Source: Eubacterium sp.
GTDB lineage: Bacteria > Bacillota > Clostridia > Lachnospirales > Lachnospiraceae
Assembly (NCBI GenBank): GCA_024697845.1
Contig: JAILRZ010000015.1
Span: forward strand, 1 to 33,752
Direction of reading: 5' to 3'
DNA: 33,752 bases
In this document: positions 17,603 through 25,885 of the stretch, piece by piece
Numbering within the stretch: the first letter of the stretch is position 1
Layout of the letters: every line of letters begins with the position of its first letter
Position numbers and translations under genes: made by a program
The notes under the pieces: model-generated
What the model was told of the DNA's origin: nothing
Seen by the model: only the letters and a program-made list of their open reading frames with translations
Database searches by the model: none

Positions 17603-19471
17603 ATGGAAATAACAAAAAGAGAAGAACAGATTTTTGAAAAAAGATTTGAAAAATATGACGAAGAATTACGCTGGCTTTATATGGAACTTTACGACAATGG
17701 AGACATGTACGGAGAATTATGTCATACCATGAGAAAGTTCTATGTTGACAGAGGAAAAGAGTTAAAACAGTTGGATGAAGAAAGAGAAGTAAGTTCTGAC
17801 TGGTATCGGGATAATTCTTTGCAGGGGATGATGCTTTACATTGAAAACTTTACAGGAACCATTCAGGGAATGGAGGAAAAACTTTCCTATCTGGAGCAGA
17901 TTGGAAGTAATCTGATTCATTTAATGCCTTTTTTTGATACGGATTCTGAAAAAGCGGATGGAGGATATGCCATAAAAGATTACAGGAAAGTTCGAAAAGA
18001 TTTAGGGACAATTGAGGACCTAAGGAATCTGGCAAAAAAATGTCGGACCAAAGGAATGAATCTTTGCTGTGACTTTGTGATGAACCATACTTCAGAGAAA
18101 CATGATTGGGCAATCAAAGCGAAACAGGGTGATGGTGAATATATGAGTCGGTACTTCTTCTATGACAGCTATGAAGAACCATTTCGTTTTGATCAGATGG
18201 TGCCACAGATTTATCCGGCCACAGCTCCGGGAAATTTTACCTATTTAAAAGAATTAGAGCATTATGTGATGACGACGTTCTATCGTTATGAGTGGGATTT
18301 GAATTATCAGAATCCGAGAGTTTTTAATGAGATGATGTACAATTTCCTGTTTCTTGCTAACTGCGGAATCAATGTTTTTCGATTGGATGGGATTTCCTAT
18401 CTTTGGAAAGAAGTTGGAACCAATTGCCGAAATCACCCGAAGGTTCATACAATTCTTCGTATGATGAGAATGATTAGTGAAATTGTTTGTCCGGGAGTAT
18501 TGTTTTTGGGAGAGGTTGTTATGGAACCGGAGCGAAGCGTCTCTTATTTCGGAACGAAAGAAAAACCGGAATGTCATATGCTCTATAACGTTACGACGAT
18601 GGCAACCACCTGGCATACCGTGGCCACAAGAGATGTAGTTCTGTTAAAAACACAATTGGACGTAATGAATCAATTGCCAAAGGAATATGTATTTCTTAAT
18701 TACTTGCGATGTCATGACGATATTGGCTGGGGACTGGATTATGATATGCTTCTTCGATATGGAATTGCGGAAGTAACTCATAAGGAGTACCTGAATGAAT
18801 ATTTTCTCGGAAATGCCGGATATAGTAATAGCAGAGGGGAATTGAATAGGGAGAATTCTTCCAGTGGGGATACAAAGTTTTGCGGAACAACAGCTTCTCT
18901 GTGTGGGATTGAAAAGGCCTTAGAAGAAAACAATCAGCCGTTAATGAAACAGGCAATCAGGCTTGATTTGATGCTTCATGCATATATGTTTATGCAATCC
19001 GGTGTGCCGGTACTGTATAGCGGTGATGAAATTGGTCAGATGAACGATTATTCCTATAAAGAAAATCTGGAACTGGCAGAAGATTCCAGGTACTTACATC
19101 GTGGAAAGTTTTTGTGGGAGAAGGTGGAGAGCTTAAATGATGAATCGTCTGTGGAATATCAATTGTTCCAAGGAATTAAAAACTTATCGGAAATTCGAAA
19201 AAAGCACATTGCCTTTTCCGGGAAAGCAGATGTTTGGACCATGGAAACATGGGAAGATGGTATTTTGGGAATTGGGCGATATTATCAGGGAGAAAAAATT
19301 ATCGGATTATTCAATTTCAGCGAGCATGGAAAAACCGCATGGATTGAGGAAAATGATGGACTGTATGTGGATCTGATTACCGGGGAACAAAGAGAAGCCC
19401 AATCAGTTCCGGTGAAAGGGCATTCTTTCCGTTTGCTGGTACATGATTTTGAAAAAACAGAGGGTTACTAG
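17603..19471 (+). CDS. Amylosucrase-like GH13 glycosidase/transglucosidase
   Basis: A 622-residue intracellular GH13 enzyme (no signal peptide) of the amylosucrase/sucrose hydrolase branch (GH13_4). An N-terminal helical domain covers about 1-90. The (beta/alpha)8 barrel has GGYAIKDY and DFVMNHTS, nucleophile Asp262 in FRLDGISYLWKE, acid/base Glu304 in LFLGEV, and the His371-Asp372-Asp373 pair in CHDDIGWG; HDDIGW and the long B' domain are typical of amylosucrases. It should split sucrose or transfer glucose to glucan or acceptor. The start is ATG 17603, because GGACGGAG lies 6 bases ahead; an upstream in-frame TTG at 17564 has no such site. No sugar transporter or regulator is next to it. 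Sucrose phosphorylase or alpha-glucosidase are less likely alternatives. Confidence 0.8.
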   Translation: MEITKREEQIFEKRFEKYDEELRWLYMELYDNGDMYGELCHTMRKFYVDRGKELKQLDEEREVSSDWYRDNSLQGMMLYIENFTGTIQGMEEKLSYLEQIGSNLIHLMPFFDTDSEKADGGYAIKDYRKVRKDLGTIEDLRNLAKKCRTKGMNLCCDFVMNHTSEKHDWAIKAKQGDGEYMSRYFFYDSYEEPFRFDQMVPQIYPATAPGNFTYLKELEHYVMTTFYRYEWDLNYQNPRVFNEMMYNFLFLANCGINVFRLDGISYLWKEVGTNCRNHPKVHTILRMMRMISEIVCPGVLFLGEVVMEPERSVSYFGTKEKPECHMLYNVTTMATTWHTVATRDVVLLKTQLDVMNQLPKEYVFLNYLRCHDDIGWGLDYDMLLRYGIAEVTHKEYLNEYFLGNAGYSNSRGELNRENSSSGDTKFCGTTASLCGIEKALEENNQPLMKQAIRLDLMLHAYMFMQSGVPVLYSGDEIGQMNDYSYKENLELAEDSRYLHRGKFLWEKVESLNDESSVEYQLFQGIKNLSEIRKKHIAFSGKADVWTMETWEDGILGIGRYYQGEKIIGLFNFSEHGKTAWIEENDGLYVDLITGEQREAQSVPVKGHSFRLLVHDFEKTEGY

Positions 19472-19512
19472 ACAAAAAACTCCCACAATGTAGTTTTCAA
19501 TACAATTTAATC

Positions 19513-19540
19513 TAGACAAATATGAAAAAATAGATAAAAT
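19513..19540 (+). promoter_or_regulatory. Probable promoter of the DegV gene
   Basis: TAGACA (19513-19518), 16 bases, and TAAAAT (19535-19540), 48 bases before the start codon. Confidence 0.45.
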
Positions 19541-19588
19541 AGTAATATAGAATACGTTAAGGTGTTTTAGTGGAAAGGAGATCCTTTT

Positions 19589-20425
19589 ATGGATTGGAAG
19601 ATTGTTACAGATTCCAGTTGTGACTTTTACGAATTGGAAAAGAAAGATGAAAAGGTTGGCTTTGCAACAGTACCGTTTGTAATTTCTATTGATGGAGTAG
19701 ATTATGTAGATGATGAAAACTTGAAGGTTAGTGAAGTGATTGATGCCATTGATAGCTGTAAAGAAACAAGTTTTACATCCTGTCCTTCTCCTGCAGAATG
19801 GATTCGGGCGATTGGTGATGCTACAAAGTGCTTTTTAGTGACGATTTCATCTAGCCTTTCTGGAAGCTATAATAGTGCAGGAGTGGCGAAGAAAATGATT
19901 TTAGAGGAGGATCCAAGTAGACAGATTGAAATCCTGGACTCGTTATCTACAGGACCGACTCTTTGCCTGATTGTTAGAAAACTTCAGGAACTGATTTCAG
20001 AAAATGACGATTTTGAAGTAGTAAAAAATGAAATACATAATTATATGAAATCAATGCACGTGGTATTTGCACTTTCTTCATACAATAATTTAGTACGAAA
20101 CGGAAGAATGTCAAAGATTGCCGGTATGGTTGCCAGCAAGTTAAGGCTGACCGGTATAGGAATTGGAAGTGAAGAAGGAACGATTGAAGTGAAGAAAATT
20201 GCTCGTGGAACGAAGAAAGTAATTGAAATCATTATTGATGATATTAAGGAACGAGGGGAAAATTGTCGTTCGATTATTATTTCACATTGTCAGAATGAGG
20301 AATTAGCATCGACTTTAAAAGAAGCCATTCATAAGGTTTTTGACAGTATTGATATTAAGATTATTCCCACGAGAGGTTTGGACAGCTACTATGCGGAAAA
20401 GCATGGTATTATTGTTGGATATTAA
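19589..20425 (+). CDS. DegV/FakB-family fatty-acid-binding protein
   Basis: A 278-residue cytoplasmic protein of the DegV family. Such proteins bind a fatty acid and, when paired with a FakA kinase, present it for phosphorylation before phospholipid synthesis. The N-terminal KIVTDSSCDF, the TSCPSPAEW segment and the SSSLSGSYNSA loop are the family signatures, and SYNNLVRNGRMSK is the usual helix over the binding cavity. Ribosome site GGAAAGGAG. A terminator hairpin starts 9 bases after its stop. No fakA is in the window. The next gene, a patatin-like lipase, fits a lipid theme but has its own promoter. Confidence 0.92.
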   Translation: MDWKIVTDSSCDFYELEKKDEKVGFATVPFVISIDGVDYVDDENLKVSEVIDAIDSCKETSFTSCPSPAEWIRAIGDATKCFLVTISSSLSGSYNSAGVAKKMILEEDPSRQIEILDSLSTGPTLCLIVRKLQELISENDDFEVVKNEIHNYMKSMHVVFALSSYNNLVRNGRMSKIAGMVASKLRLTGIGIGSEEGTIEVKKIARGTKKVIEIIIDDIKERGENCRSIIISHCQNEELASTLKEAIHKVFDSIDIKIIPTRGLDSYYAEKHGIIVGY

Positions 20426-20433
20426 AGTAGGCG

Positions 20434-20465
20434 AAACCTGGCACAAAAAAGTGTCAGGTTTTTTC
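20434..20465 (+). terminator. Rho-independent terminator of the DegV gene
   Basis: An 11-bp stem AAACCTGGCAC/GTGTCAGGTTT, loop AAAAAA, then TTTTT. Confidence 0.9.
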
Positions 20466-20483
20466 TATATTGGAGAGAAAATA

Positions 20484-20492
20484 TGGTACAAT
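20484..20492 (+). promoter_or_regulatory. Extended -10 promoter of the patatin-SulP pair
   Basis: TGGTACAAT fits a TGn-extended -10 box and lies 37 bases before the patatin-like start codon. Confidence 0.4.
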
Positions 20493-20528
20493 AAGAGTAG
20501 ATTGATTGTACGGAAAAAGGAGGGAATT

Positions 20529-21386
20529 ATGAAAACAGGTTTAGTTATGGAAGGTGGTGCCATGCGTGGAATGTTTACCGCCGGTGTCATCGATGTCTGG
20601 ATGGAAAATAATATAAAATTTGATGGTGCGATTGGGGTTAGTGCTGGTGCGGTATTTGGTTGCAATTACAAATCAAATCAGCCGGGAAGAACGATTCGAT
20701 ACAACAAAAAATACTGTAAAGATCCGAATTATATGAGTTTTTGGTCTTTCTTGAAAACGGGAAATATTTTTGATGTACAGTTTGCTTATCATGACATTCC
20801 GGAAAAGTTGGATCCCTTTGATACGGAGACTTTTAAAAACAATCCGATGGAGTTTTATGCTGTATGTACTGACGTGGTAAGCGGACAAGCAATTTATCGA
20901 AAAATAAAAACCGGTGTGGGAGATGACTTGCTGTATTTGCAAGGGTCTGCTTCGATGCCTTTGGTATCAAAGATTGTTGAAGTGCATGGACGAAAATTAT
21001 TAGATGGTGGTGTTAGTGACTCCATTCCGCTGAAATATTTCGAGAGTATTGGATATGACAGAAATGTAGTGATTCTGACGAGGCCAAAGGGCTATGAAAA
21101 GAAACCGATGAGTGCAATGCCGGTGGCAAGGGTTCAGCTGAAACAATATCCACACTTCTTACGTGCGATGGAAAACAGACATATTATGTACAATGAAGAA
21201 GTTCATTATGTTCGAAAAAAAGAGATTCATGATGAGATTCTTGTCATTAGACCAAAGGAAGCATTGCCGATTGGTCATATTGAAAAGAACCCGGAAAAAT
21301 TGCAGGAAATTTATGAACTGGGAAGGGAACAGGGAGAAAAATACCTGGAGAAGGTACGGGAATTTTTGAAAAAAGACGGAAAATAG
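20529..21386 (+). CDS. Patatin-like phospholipase
   Basis: A 285-residue cytoplasmic serine hydrolase with the patatin Ser-Asp dyad. The oxyanion loop is GGAMRG (9-14), the nucleophile elbow is GVSAG with Ser38, and the dyad Asp is in LLDGGVSDSIP. It belongs to the YjjU-like bacterial branch, which carries the TRPKGY and MYNEE segments. Likely reaction: acyl-ester hydrolysis of phospholipid or neutral lipid. A longer frame exists back to 20340 inside the DegV gene, but it crosses the terminator and has no ribosome site; ATG 20529 follows AAGGAGG. The SulP gene starts 16 bases downstream, so the two are co-transcribed. Confidence 0.9.
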   Translation: MKTGLVMEGGAMRGMFTAGVIDVWMENNIKFDGAIGVSAGAVFGCNYKSNQPGRTIRYNKKYCKDPNYMSFWSFLKTGNIFDVQFAYHDIPEKLDPFDTETFKNNPMEFYAVCTDVVSGQAIYRKIKTGVGDDLLYLQGSASMPLVSKIVEVHGRKLLDGGVSDSIPLKYFESIGYDRNVVILTRPKGYEKKPMSAMPVARVQLKQYPHFLRAMENRHIMYNEEVHYVRKKEIHDEILVIRPKEALPIGHIEKNPEKLQEIYELGREQGEKYLEKVREFLKKDGK

Positions 21387-21402
21387 TTATTGGAGAGTCA
21401 AA

Positions 21403-23583
21403 ATGAACAGAGACAATAAAAAAAAGACAACTGAACAGTTTCCAAAAAAATTGATTGCCGGAAAAGTACACCTGAAAAATGATGTCTTATCCGGCATCAT
21501 TGTTGCATTAGTATCGATTCCGATTTCAATGGGATATGCTCAGATTGCCGGACTTCCTGCAATCTACGGATTGTATGGATCGCTATTGCCCATTCTGGTG
21601 TTTGCGTTTTTGACCACGTCGCCACAGTTTGTTGTGGGGGTGGATGCAATGCCGGCTGCTATGGTTGGTGGCCTGTTGGCAACATTGGGAATTCAGGCAG
21701 AATCCGAAGAAGCTTTCAAAATTATTCCGGTCATATCCTGGCTGGTAGCCTTGTGGTTTTTAGTATTTTATGTGCTACGGGCAGGACGAATTGTGAAATA
21801 TATTTCCACACCGGTAATGGGTGGATTTATTTCCGGAGTCGGAACATCTATTATTCTGATGCAGATGCCAAAACTTTGGGGTGGAAGTGCAGGAACAGGG
21901 GAACTGATTCAATTGCTTCGCAATATGTGGAACCAGAGACATCTGTTTCATAGGGTTTCTTTTGCATTAGGGGTTGGAACTATTGTAATAATTCTTGTTT
22001 GTAAAAAGCTGATTCCAAAAGTACCAATGTTGGTGGTAATGATGATTGTAGGAATGTTGCTTCAGATATTTTTTCATTTGGATCAATATGGTGTGAAGTT
22101 GTTACCACAGGTAGCAGGAGGGTTGCCGAAATTAGTCGTTCCACATTTTTCCGTGCTGAAATACAATACAGTAGATTTGTTTATGCAGTCTTTGAGTATT
22201 GCGGCAGTGGTTATGACACAGACCTTACTGGCTACCGGAAATTATGCGATGAAGTATCAGGATGCGGTAGATAACAATAAAGAATTGTTGGCATATGCTG
22301 GCATGAATTCTGCCGGAGCGATTGTGGGGTGTTGCCCAATCAACGGTTCGGTATCCAGAAGCGGAATTGCTGATAATTTTGGATGTAAATCTCAGGTAAT
22401 GTCTATTTCAGCATCAGCAACAATGTTGGTAATATTATTGTTTGGAACGCCATTACTGGAATATTTGCCGGTACCATTTTTGACAGGAATCGTAATGACG
22501 GCATTGATTGGAATTATTGAATTTTCACTGGCAAAACGTCTTCGAAAAACCAGTAAGAATGAATGGGTGATTTTCATGATTTCTTTCTTTGGCGTTTTAC
22601 TGTTTGGAACGGTTTATGGCGTTATGATTGGTTGTATCCTTTCCTTTGGTGCAGTTGCAATTAAGGCGGTGGCTCCATCCACAGCATTGCTTGGAAGAAT
22701 TCCGGGAGAAGGTAATTTTTATCCAATGAATCGAAATAGTTCTGCCAGACCAATTAAGGAAACCGTCATATATCGTTTTAACGGGAACCTGTTTTTTGCT
22801 AATATCGATAAATTCGAAAACGATATAGAAGGGGCAATGAAAGCGGATACGAAACAGGTGGTAGTTGATGCCCGCGGAATTGATAATATTGATATTACGG
22901 CAGTAGACCGTTTGCTAATATTCAGGGAAAAACTGAGGAAGCAAGGCATTCATTTTTATATTACGGAGCATGACGGTTCTTTGAATGATCAGATTCGAAA
23001 ATTAGGAGGCGAACGTCTCATTGATGAAGGAGTAATGCGTAGAACCATTACGTTGGCATTGAGAGATGCAGGATTGCATAAGCCTTATGACCTGGAAGGA
23101 ACGACCGAGTCTAAGAGCAGTATTGAATCGGAAGAACGTCTGGCAGAATTTGAATGGGCGTTTGGAAATGAGGCAGAGGCCAGGTTTGAGCAGATGGCAC
23201 GAGAAACGGCAGAGCACCTGATTGATACCATGACCGGGGATGCACAGCATCAGGATGTTTTTGGAACCTATGCGTTGCAGACATCCTGGGGGGTGTTGGG
23301 ACGATACGATGAAGATGAATTTTTTGATTATCTGGAAATTGTATTGGAACAGATGGCAAATCAAGGACGATTAACATTGGAAGATGCAACTCATCTGGAG
23401 CAATTGATTGAAGAACGAAGGGAAAAGGGAGAAGTCCGGGTGCAGGAATTAAATCCGAAAGCTATGGATATTCTGCTGAAACATCGTAGGGCAATTCGAG
23501 ATCAGTTGAAAGAACAGCTACCGGAAGAATATGCCAGAGTACATAATTTGAGAAAACAAAGAAGGTTAGAAAAGGGATTGTAA
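21403..23583 (+). CDS. SulP-family anion transporter with STAS domain and long C-terminal extension
   Basis: A 726-residue membrane protein of the SLC26/SulP family, which moves sulfate, bicarbonate or other small anions. Residues about 25-440 contain the 10-14 membrane segments, starting with DVLSGIIVALVSIPISMGYAQIAGLPAIYGLYG and including the NGSVSRSGIADNFG motif. The cytoplasmic STAS domain spans about 450-560. A further about 159 residues (568-726) are hydrophilic and helical, rich in Glu, Arg and Gln, and are not part of the usual SulP plan, which ends near 550-600 residues. This extension is acidic at first and basic at the end. Start ATG 21403 has GGAG. It converges on a second SulP gene across one shared terminator. 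Confidence 0.88.
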   Translation: MNRDNKKKTTEQFPKKLIAGKVHLKNDVLSGIIVALVSIPISMGYAQIAGLPAIYGLYGSLLPILVFAFLTTSPQFVVGVDAMPAAMVGGLLATLGIQAESEEAFKIIPVISWLVALWFLVFYVLRAGRIVKYISTPVMGGFISGVGTSIILMQMPKLWGGSAGTGELIQLLRNMWNQRHLFHRVSFALGVGTIVIILVCKKLIPKVPMLVVMMIVGMLLQIFFHLDQYGVKLLPQVAGGLPKLVVPHFSVLKYNTVDLFMQSLSIAAVVMTQTLLATGNYAMKYQDAVDNNKELLAYAGMNSAGAIVGCCPINGSVSRSGIADNFGCKSQVMSISASATMLVILLFGTPLLEYLPVPFLTGIVMTALIGIIEFSLAKRLRKTSKNEWVIFMISFFGVLLFGTVYGVMIGCILSFGAVAIKAVAPSTALLGRIPGEGNFYPMNRNSSARPIKETVIYRFNGNLFFANIDKFENDIEGAMKADTKQVVVDARGIDNIDITAVDRLLIFREKLRKQGIHFYITEHDGSLNDQIRKLGGERLIDEGVMRRTITLALRDAGLHKPYDLEGTTESKSSIESEERLAEFEWAFGNEAEARFEQMARETAEHLIDTMTGDAQHQDVFGTYALQTSWGVLGRYDEDEFFDYLEIVLEQMANQGRLTLEDATHLEQLIEERREKGEVRVQELNPKAMDILLKHRRAIRDQLKEQLPEEYARVHNLRKQRRLEKGL

Positions 23584-23587
23584 AAAA

Positions 23588-23628
23588 CTCTCCTAACAGA
23601 AATAAAGGTCTGTTAGGAGAGCTTTTTT
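23588..23628. terminator. Bidirectional terminator between the two SulP genes
   Basis: A perfect 13-bp stem CTCTCCTAACAGA/TCTGTTAGGAGAG with AAAAAA on the left and TTTTTT on the right. Confidence 0.93.
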
Positions 23629-23640
23629 AGCTTTTTATGT

Positions 23641-25293
23641 TTATTCCTCACACAATTTTGTTGCCCAAGCAATTGCATCATCAATGTGTGGTTGGAAATT
23701 TTCTTTTCCAACTTTTTCAATAAATCCGGCTTTTTCCATGGCGTGCAGTGGTTGTTCATTTACATGGGAGAATACCAAGGTGATTCCTTTCTTTTGACAA
23801 CGTTCGAAGCAGAGACGCAGAGAACGCATTGCAGTAGCATCAATGGCCGGAACACCACGCATACGGATAATAATTACTTTCGTAAAATCTTTAAAATCAA
23901 TAGAAGCTAACTGTTCTGCAGCACCAAAGAACATTGGACCTGAAATTTCGAAGACTCGAACCTGCTTTGGAATCGGTGTTAAATTCATTCCGTCCGGATC
24001 TTCTTCCGGATCATAATAGGTCCAGCCTTTGACCTGAGATTCGTCGCTCATTCGCTTCAGGAACAATAATACAGCCAGTACCATTCCGATTTCAATGGCA
24101 ACAACCAAATCAAACACTACAGTCAGTCCGAAGGTCGCAACTAAAACAAGAATATCACTTTTCGGTGCTGCTTTACAAAGCAACACGAAAGTTCTCCACT
24201 GGCACATATTGTAAGCAACCACGAACAGAATTGCTGCAATGGTTGGCATTGGAATCAGTGCTGCGTATGGCATAAGAATTACCAATACTAAAACAAGTAC
24301 AATGGAATGAACAATTCCGGCAATCGGTGTACGTCCACCATTTTTAATGTTGGCAGCAGTTCTTGCGATAGCACCTGTGGCAGGAATTCCACCGAACAGG
24401 GCAGAACCGATATTTCCGCATCCCTGTGCAATCAATTCCATGTTGGAACGATGATGGGAATTAATCATACTGTCTGCAACAACGCAGGAAAGCAGTGATT
24501 CAATAGAAGCAAGAATTGCAATAGTAAATCCGTCTGAGAAAACAGAACGTATTGCCGGAATTGAAAAATGTGGCATATGAAGTGTCGGAAGCTGATTGCT
24601 GATTTTGTATAAATCACCAATAGTATTCACATTCATATGGCTGAATTTCACAATCAAAATTCCTGCAATTACTGCAATCAGAGATCCTGGAATTTTTTCA
24701 CTGATTTTTGGCCATACAATTAAAATCACCAGACTGATTACACCAATTAACAGTGCGCATGGATTAATTGTTTTAATATTGGAAGCAAAGGCTTCAATCT
24801 TTTCTGTTGTTTCAATGGTGACAGTTCCTTTCGGATAAACAAGACCAAAGAAATCCTTTAATTGACCAATTAATATCGTTACCGCAATCCCGGCAGTAAA
24901 TCCGGTGGTAATGGTAAACGGAATAAATTTAATTAAGGTACCTAACCGGCAAAGACCCATAACAATCAAAATAACGCCGGCAATGATGGTGGCAAGCATC
25001 AGACCTTCCATACCGCTTCGTGCCACAATTCCCGCAACGATAGTTGCAAAAGCAGCAGTCGGTCCTGCAATCTGAACACGGCTTCCACCTAAAAAGGAAA
25101 TGATAAAACCGGCAATGATGGCAGTATATAATCCTTCTTCCGGTCCAACGCCGGAAGCAAGTGCCAGGGCAATAGACAATGGCAGGGCAATCACGGCCAC
25201 AATAATTCCTGAAATAATATCTGTTGTAAGTTGTTTTCCCGAGTAATTCTTTAGTGTGCTGAAAAGCATAGGTTTGATTTTGTCTTTATGCAT
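23641..25293 (-). CDS. SulP-family anion transporter with STAS domain
   Basis: A 550-residue SLC26/SulP transporter of the standard length. The N-terminal DIISGIIVAVIALPLSIALALASGVGPEEGLYTAI leads into 10-14 membrane segments; the GGIPATGAIARTAANIKNGGRTPIAGI motif is the SulP signature, and the STAS domain (about 430-545) has the VPAIDATAMRSL phospho-site-like loop. It differs clearly from the plus-strand SulP, which has NGSVSRSG at the same place, so the two are not a recent duplication. I prefer ATG 25293: the upstream ATG 25305 overlaps its GGAG ribosome site. Substrate unknown; sulfate or bicarbonate are typical. Confidence 0.9.
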   Translation of the reverse strand: MHKDKIKPMLFSTLKNYSGKQLTTDIISGIIVAVIALPLSIALALASGVGPEEGLYTAIIAGFIISFLGGSRVQIAGPTAAFATIVAGIVARSGMEGLMLATIIAGVILIVMGLCRLGTLIKFIPFTITTGFTAGIAVTILIGQLKDFFGLVYPKGTVTIETTEKIEAFASNIKTINPCALLIGVISLVILIVWPKISEKIPGSLIAVIAGILIVKFSHMNVNTIGDLYKISNQLPTLHMPHFSIPAIRSVFSDGFTIAILASIESLLSCVVADSMINSHHRSNMELIAQGCGNIGSALFGGIPATGAIARTAANIKNGGRTPIAGIVHSIVLVLVLVILMPYAALIPMPTIAAILFVVAYNMCQWRTFVLLCKAAPKSDILVLVATFGLTVVFDLVVAIEIGMVLAVLLFLKRMSDESQVKGWTYYDPEEDPDGMNLTPIPKQVRVFEISGPMFFGAAEQLASIDFKDFTKVIIIRMRGVPAIDATAMRSLRLCFERCQKKGITLVFSHVNEQPLHAMEKAGFIEKVGKENFQPHIDDAIAWATKLCEE

Positions 25294-25367
25294 AATAAAC
25301 TCCATTCTTTTGCCTGAATAGGCGAGATTAAAATTATTAGAAAGTCCGATAGGACAAGAACTTATCG

Positions 25368-25395
25368 ATTATAGCACAGGGATAGGAAAAATCAA
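25368..25395 (-). promoter_or_regulatory. Minus-strand promoter of the second SulP gene
   Basis: On the minus strand TTGATT (25390-25395), a 16-base spacer and TATAAT (25368-25373) give a good sigma-A promoter, leaving a leader of about 70 bases. Confidence 0.65.
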
Positions 25396-25433
25396 GGGGA
25401 AATATTCCGGATACAATAAATTGATAGAGGCAA

Positions 25434-25462
25434 TTGACATTCGTTATTTCTTATAATATAAT
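25434..25462 (+). promoter_or_regulatory. Consensus sigma-A promoter of the aspS T-box transcript
   Basis: TTGACA (25434-25439), exactly 17 bases, TATAAT (25457-25462). Confidence 0.92.
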
Positions 25463-25468
25463 CGAAAA

Positions 25469-25762
25469 CGATAGCGACGACGAAGAGAAGTAGCCGTACT
25501 TATCGCTGACAGAGAGCAGGCGTTGGTGGAAGTCCTGTAGAATGAATTACGGTGAATAACACTTCAGAGCTGTGAACTGAAAGAGATTTTTCTTTAGTAG
25601 GGGATCCGTCATCTGCACGAGACGCAGAAGGTCTTTCATAAAGCGAAGACCGTGAGGGGCTGCAGTTGCAGTAAATCAGGTGGTACCGCGGACTTTTATT
25701 AAATTGATTATAAATAAAGAGTTCGTCCTGAAAGAGTGAATCTTTTAGGATGAACTCTTTTT
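25469..25762 (+). ncRNA. T-box riboswitch leader of aspS, probable AAC specifier
   Basis: A tRNA-sensing leader that lets transcription continue when the matching tRNA is uncharged. The T-box itself is AGGTGGTACCGCG at 25678-25690. The terminator is the 25717-25762 hairpin (about 13 bp plus an inner helix) ending in TTTTT. Stem I carries AGTA (25489-25492) and ACAGAGAGC on its 5' side, and GTGAATAACACTTCAGAG on its 3' side. Aligning the conserved ACxTCxGAG that follows a specifier places AAC (25558-25560, asparagine) in the codon position; no GAC or GAT lies in this loop. The 5' end is estimated from the promoter. T-box identity is certain, the specifier reading is not. Confidence 0.93.
25717..25762 (+). 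terminator. T-box regulated terminator
   Basis: AAGAGTTCGTCCT pairs with AGGATGAACTCTT (one wobble), with an inner GAAAGA/TCTTT helix and a T-run. It is the off-state structure, competing with the antiterminator that contains the T-box. Confidence 0.92.
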
Positions 25763-25819
25763 GTTATACGACGAGGAAAATGCAGAAAGCTTGCTTTTAT
25801 GCATTTGACGACCGTGATA

Positions 25820-25854
25820 CAATCCCGAAACAAGTTTAGAGATTTCGGTGATTG
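25820..25854 (+). other. Stem-loop between T-box and aspS start
   Basis: CAATCCCGAAA (25820-25830) pairs with TTTCGGTGATTG (25843-25854) over 11 bp with one bulged T, and a 12-base loop. It lies 31 bases before the aspS start codon, beyond the T-box terminator. No T-run follows, so it is not a simple terminator. Role unknown. Confidence 0.5.
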
Positions 25855-25885
25855 CATTTGAAAAAATAGTAAAGGAGAAAAAACA

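Noticed and set aside
20340-20528. Longer patatin gene starting inside the DegV gene
   Set aside because: It would cross the DegV stop and a strong terminator, and has no ribosome site; ATG 20529 follows AAGGAGG and begins with the family motif.
23002-23364. Minus-strand frames of 90-120 codons inside the SulP tail region
   Set aside because: They are antisense shadows of the SulP C-terminus without ribosome sites; the plus frame has clear coding character.
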